Shown piece by piece: positions 5,171 to 5,864 of a DNA stretch of 5,864 nucleotides. Position 1 is the stretch's first letter. The number at the start of each line of letters is the position of its first letter. Made by a program: the position numbers and the translations under genes. The notes below the pieces were generated by a model. The model worked only from the letters and a program-made list of their open reading frames with translations, had not been told where the DNA came from and did not search any database. Location: contig JASHWN010000526.1 in the NCBI GenBank assembly GCA_030044035.1, forward strand, positions 1 to 5,864, in the 5' to 3' direction. Origin of the DNA: Xanthobacteraceae bacterium. Lineage in GTDB: Bacteria; Pseudomonadota; Alphaproteobacteria; Rhizobiales; Xanthobacteraceae.

Positions 5171-5311
5171 GCCCATTTCCTTGATGTGCTCGACGTAATT
5201 GCGGCCGACACACCACAGCCGGCGCACCGGAAACAGCTTAGCGGTGCCGGCGACGGCAAGCGCGGGCTGCGGCGGCGGGGCAATGACGTAGTTCTGCGCG
5301 TCGGTGCTCAT
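5171..5311 (-). pseudogene. Truncated 5' end of an FAH-family hydrolase gene
   Basis: From ATG 5311-5309, 47 codons end in LFPVRRLWCVGRNYVEHIKEMG, which is the N-terminal motif (VGRNY..H..EMG) of fumarylacetoacetate hydrolase-family proteins such as fumarylpyruvate hydrolases. These enzymes normally have about 220-280 residues, with metal-binding acidic residues well beyond this point. After Gly47 the frame reads PLSQRHVRIR with no family similarity and stops at 5075, inside the convergent solute-binding gene. About 80% of the gene is therefore missing, and 5171 is a break point. The fragment follows the ABC exporter gene on the same strand and is probably the ancestral neighbour of that gene, cut when the dehalogenase block arrived (inference). 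No strong ribosome-binding site is seen upstream of 5311. Confidence 0.8.
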
Positions 5312-5403
5312 GAGGCCTTGTGGGTTGGAGGATGGCAGGATTGATGGCGGAAAAATCGGCAGTGAAATCGTCGACGATCGCGCTGCTTACGTTCTGTCGT
5401 CTG

Positions 5404-5862
5404 TCATCGGTCGTCCGTCAAACCGACCAGCTCGGGCTCTGAGGCCTGCTCGTGCAGCTGCAGCCGATAGAACGAGGCGTAGCGGCCGCCCTTGCTAAGG
5501 AGCTCGTCGTGGCGGCCGGATTCGACGATCAGCCCGTCCTCGACGACGTGGATGCAGTCGGCATGCATGATCGTCGACAGGCGATGGGCGATGACCAGCG
5601 TGGTGCGGCCCTTGCACAATTCGGCGATCGCCTCCTGGACCTGGCGCTCCGACTCCGAATCGAGCGCCGCAGTCGCCTCGTCGAGCAGGATGATCGGCGC
5701 GTCCTTGATCAGCGCGCGGGCAATGGCGATGCGCTGGCGTTGCCCGCCGGACAATTGCAGGCCGTGCTCGCCGACCGGCGTATCGTAGCCGGCCGGCAGC
5801 GCGGCGATGAAATCGTGCGCGTGCGCGGCCTTGGCGGCGGCGACGATCTCGGCTTCGCTGGC
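5404..5862 (-). CDS. ABC exporter (MsbA/ABCB type), C-terminal nucleotide-binding domain, 5' end beyond window
   Basis: The last 152 residues are visible and the rest lies off the right edge; the true start, membrane domain, Walker A and Q-loop are not seen. The visible part starts at [19 protein letters not shown] and has [10 protein letters not shown] (residues 35-44, ABC signature), Walker [13 protein letters not shown] (57-68, catalytic Glu62), and the H-loop VIAHRLST (90-97, His93). It ends about 60 residues past the H-loop, with [20 protein letters not shown] (117-136) as in half-size exporters with the ATPase domain at the C-terminus. In this family two copies pair at the inner membrane and ATP hydrolysis drives export of lipids, drugs or peptides. 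The substrate is not identifiable. A TTG at 5754 within the signature motif is not a start. The gene is probably flanking chromosome and not part of the dehalogenase block. Confidence 0.93.
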   Translation of the reverse strand, partial: ASEAEIVAAAKAAHAHDFIAALPAGYDTPVGEHGLQLSGGQRQRIAIARALIKDAPIILLDEATAALDSESERQVQEAIAELCKGRTTLVIAHRLSTIMHADCIHVVEDGLIVESGRHDELLSKGGRYASFYRLQLHEQASEPELVGLTDDR

Positions 5863-5864
5863 GT

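Noticed and set aside
5367..5378. Perfect palindrome ATCGTCGACGAT downstream of the ABC exporter gene.
   Set aside because: It lacks a loop and a clean T-tract for a terminator, and GTCGAC/CGATCG-type words are common in such genomes; no function could be supported.

Overview
The window looks like a piece of a high-GC Alphaproteobacterium, probably from the Bradyrhizobium/Rhodopseudomonas part of the Hyphomicrobiales. This is inferred from the codon bias and from the kinds of genes present; no marker gene fixes the taxon. It is an accessory block rich in small hydrolases. It holds one clear haloalkane dehalogenase, one clear HAD-type 2-haloacid dehalogenase, the N-terminal scrap of a second HAD dehalogenase, and two further alpha/beta-hydrolases. 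It also holds a CGNR zinc-finger regulator, a solute-binding-like protein without an export signal, a truncated FAH-family gene, and the end of an ABC exporter. I see no transposase, integrase, tRNA, rRNA or CRISPR array.

Layout. Left part (1-1324, minus strand): an alpha/beta-hydrolase with an Asp nucleophile runs off the left edge (1-533), preceded by a smaller alpha/beta-hydrolase whose nucleophile Ser is replaced by Ala (626-1324). Between the latter and the divergent CGNR regulator (1465-2088, plus) lies a compact regulatory region. In it, two nested pairs of inverted GGTTAYG-type half-sites share one centre at position 1396, and a TTGACA lies on each strand. Middle (2089-3511): a 57-bp remnant of a HAD dehalogenase 5' end (2133-2189) abuts the 3' end of a minus-strand DhaA-type haloalkane dehalogenase (2221-3153). 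That gene is divergent, across a 358-bp intergenic region, from the intact HAD dehalogenase (3512-4198, plus). Right part: a family-3 solute-binding-like protein (4381-5115, plus), then a broken FAH-family 5' end (5171-5311, minus), then the C-terminal nucleotide-binding domain of an MsbA/ABCB-type exporter (5404-5862, minus, running off the right edge).

How it may work together (inference). The haloalkane dehalogenase would turn a haloalkane into an alcohol plus halide. Oxidation by enzymes not in this window would give a haloacid, which the HAD enzyme would hydrolyse to a hydroxyacid. This is the same pairing of enzyme classes as the known DhlA/DhlB route for 1,2-dichloroethane. The CGNR protein is the natural candidate regulator of the divergent hydrolases. 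The two gene fragments mark recombination junctions, so the block appears to be a mosaic assembled next to a chromosomal FAH/ABC-exporter neighbourhood. The best leads are the nested operator, the nucleophile-less hydrolase, the HAD relic, the leaderless binding protein and the FAH break point.
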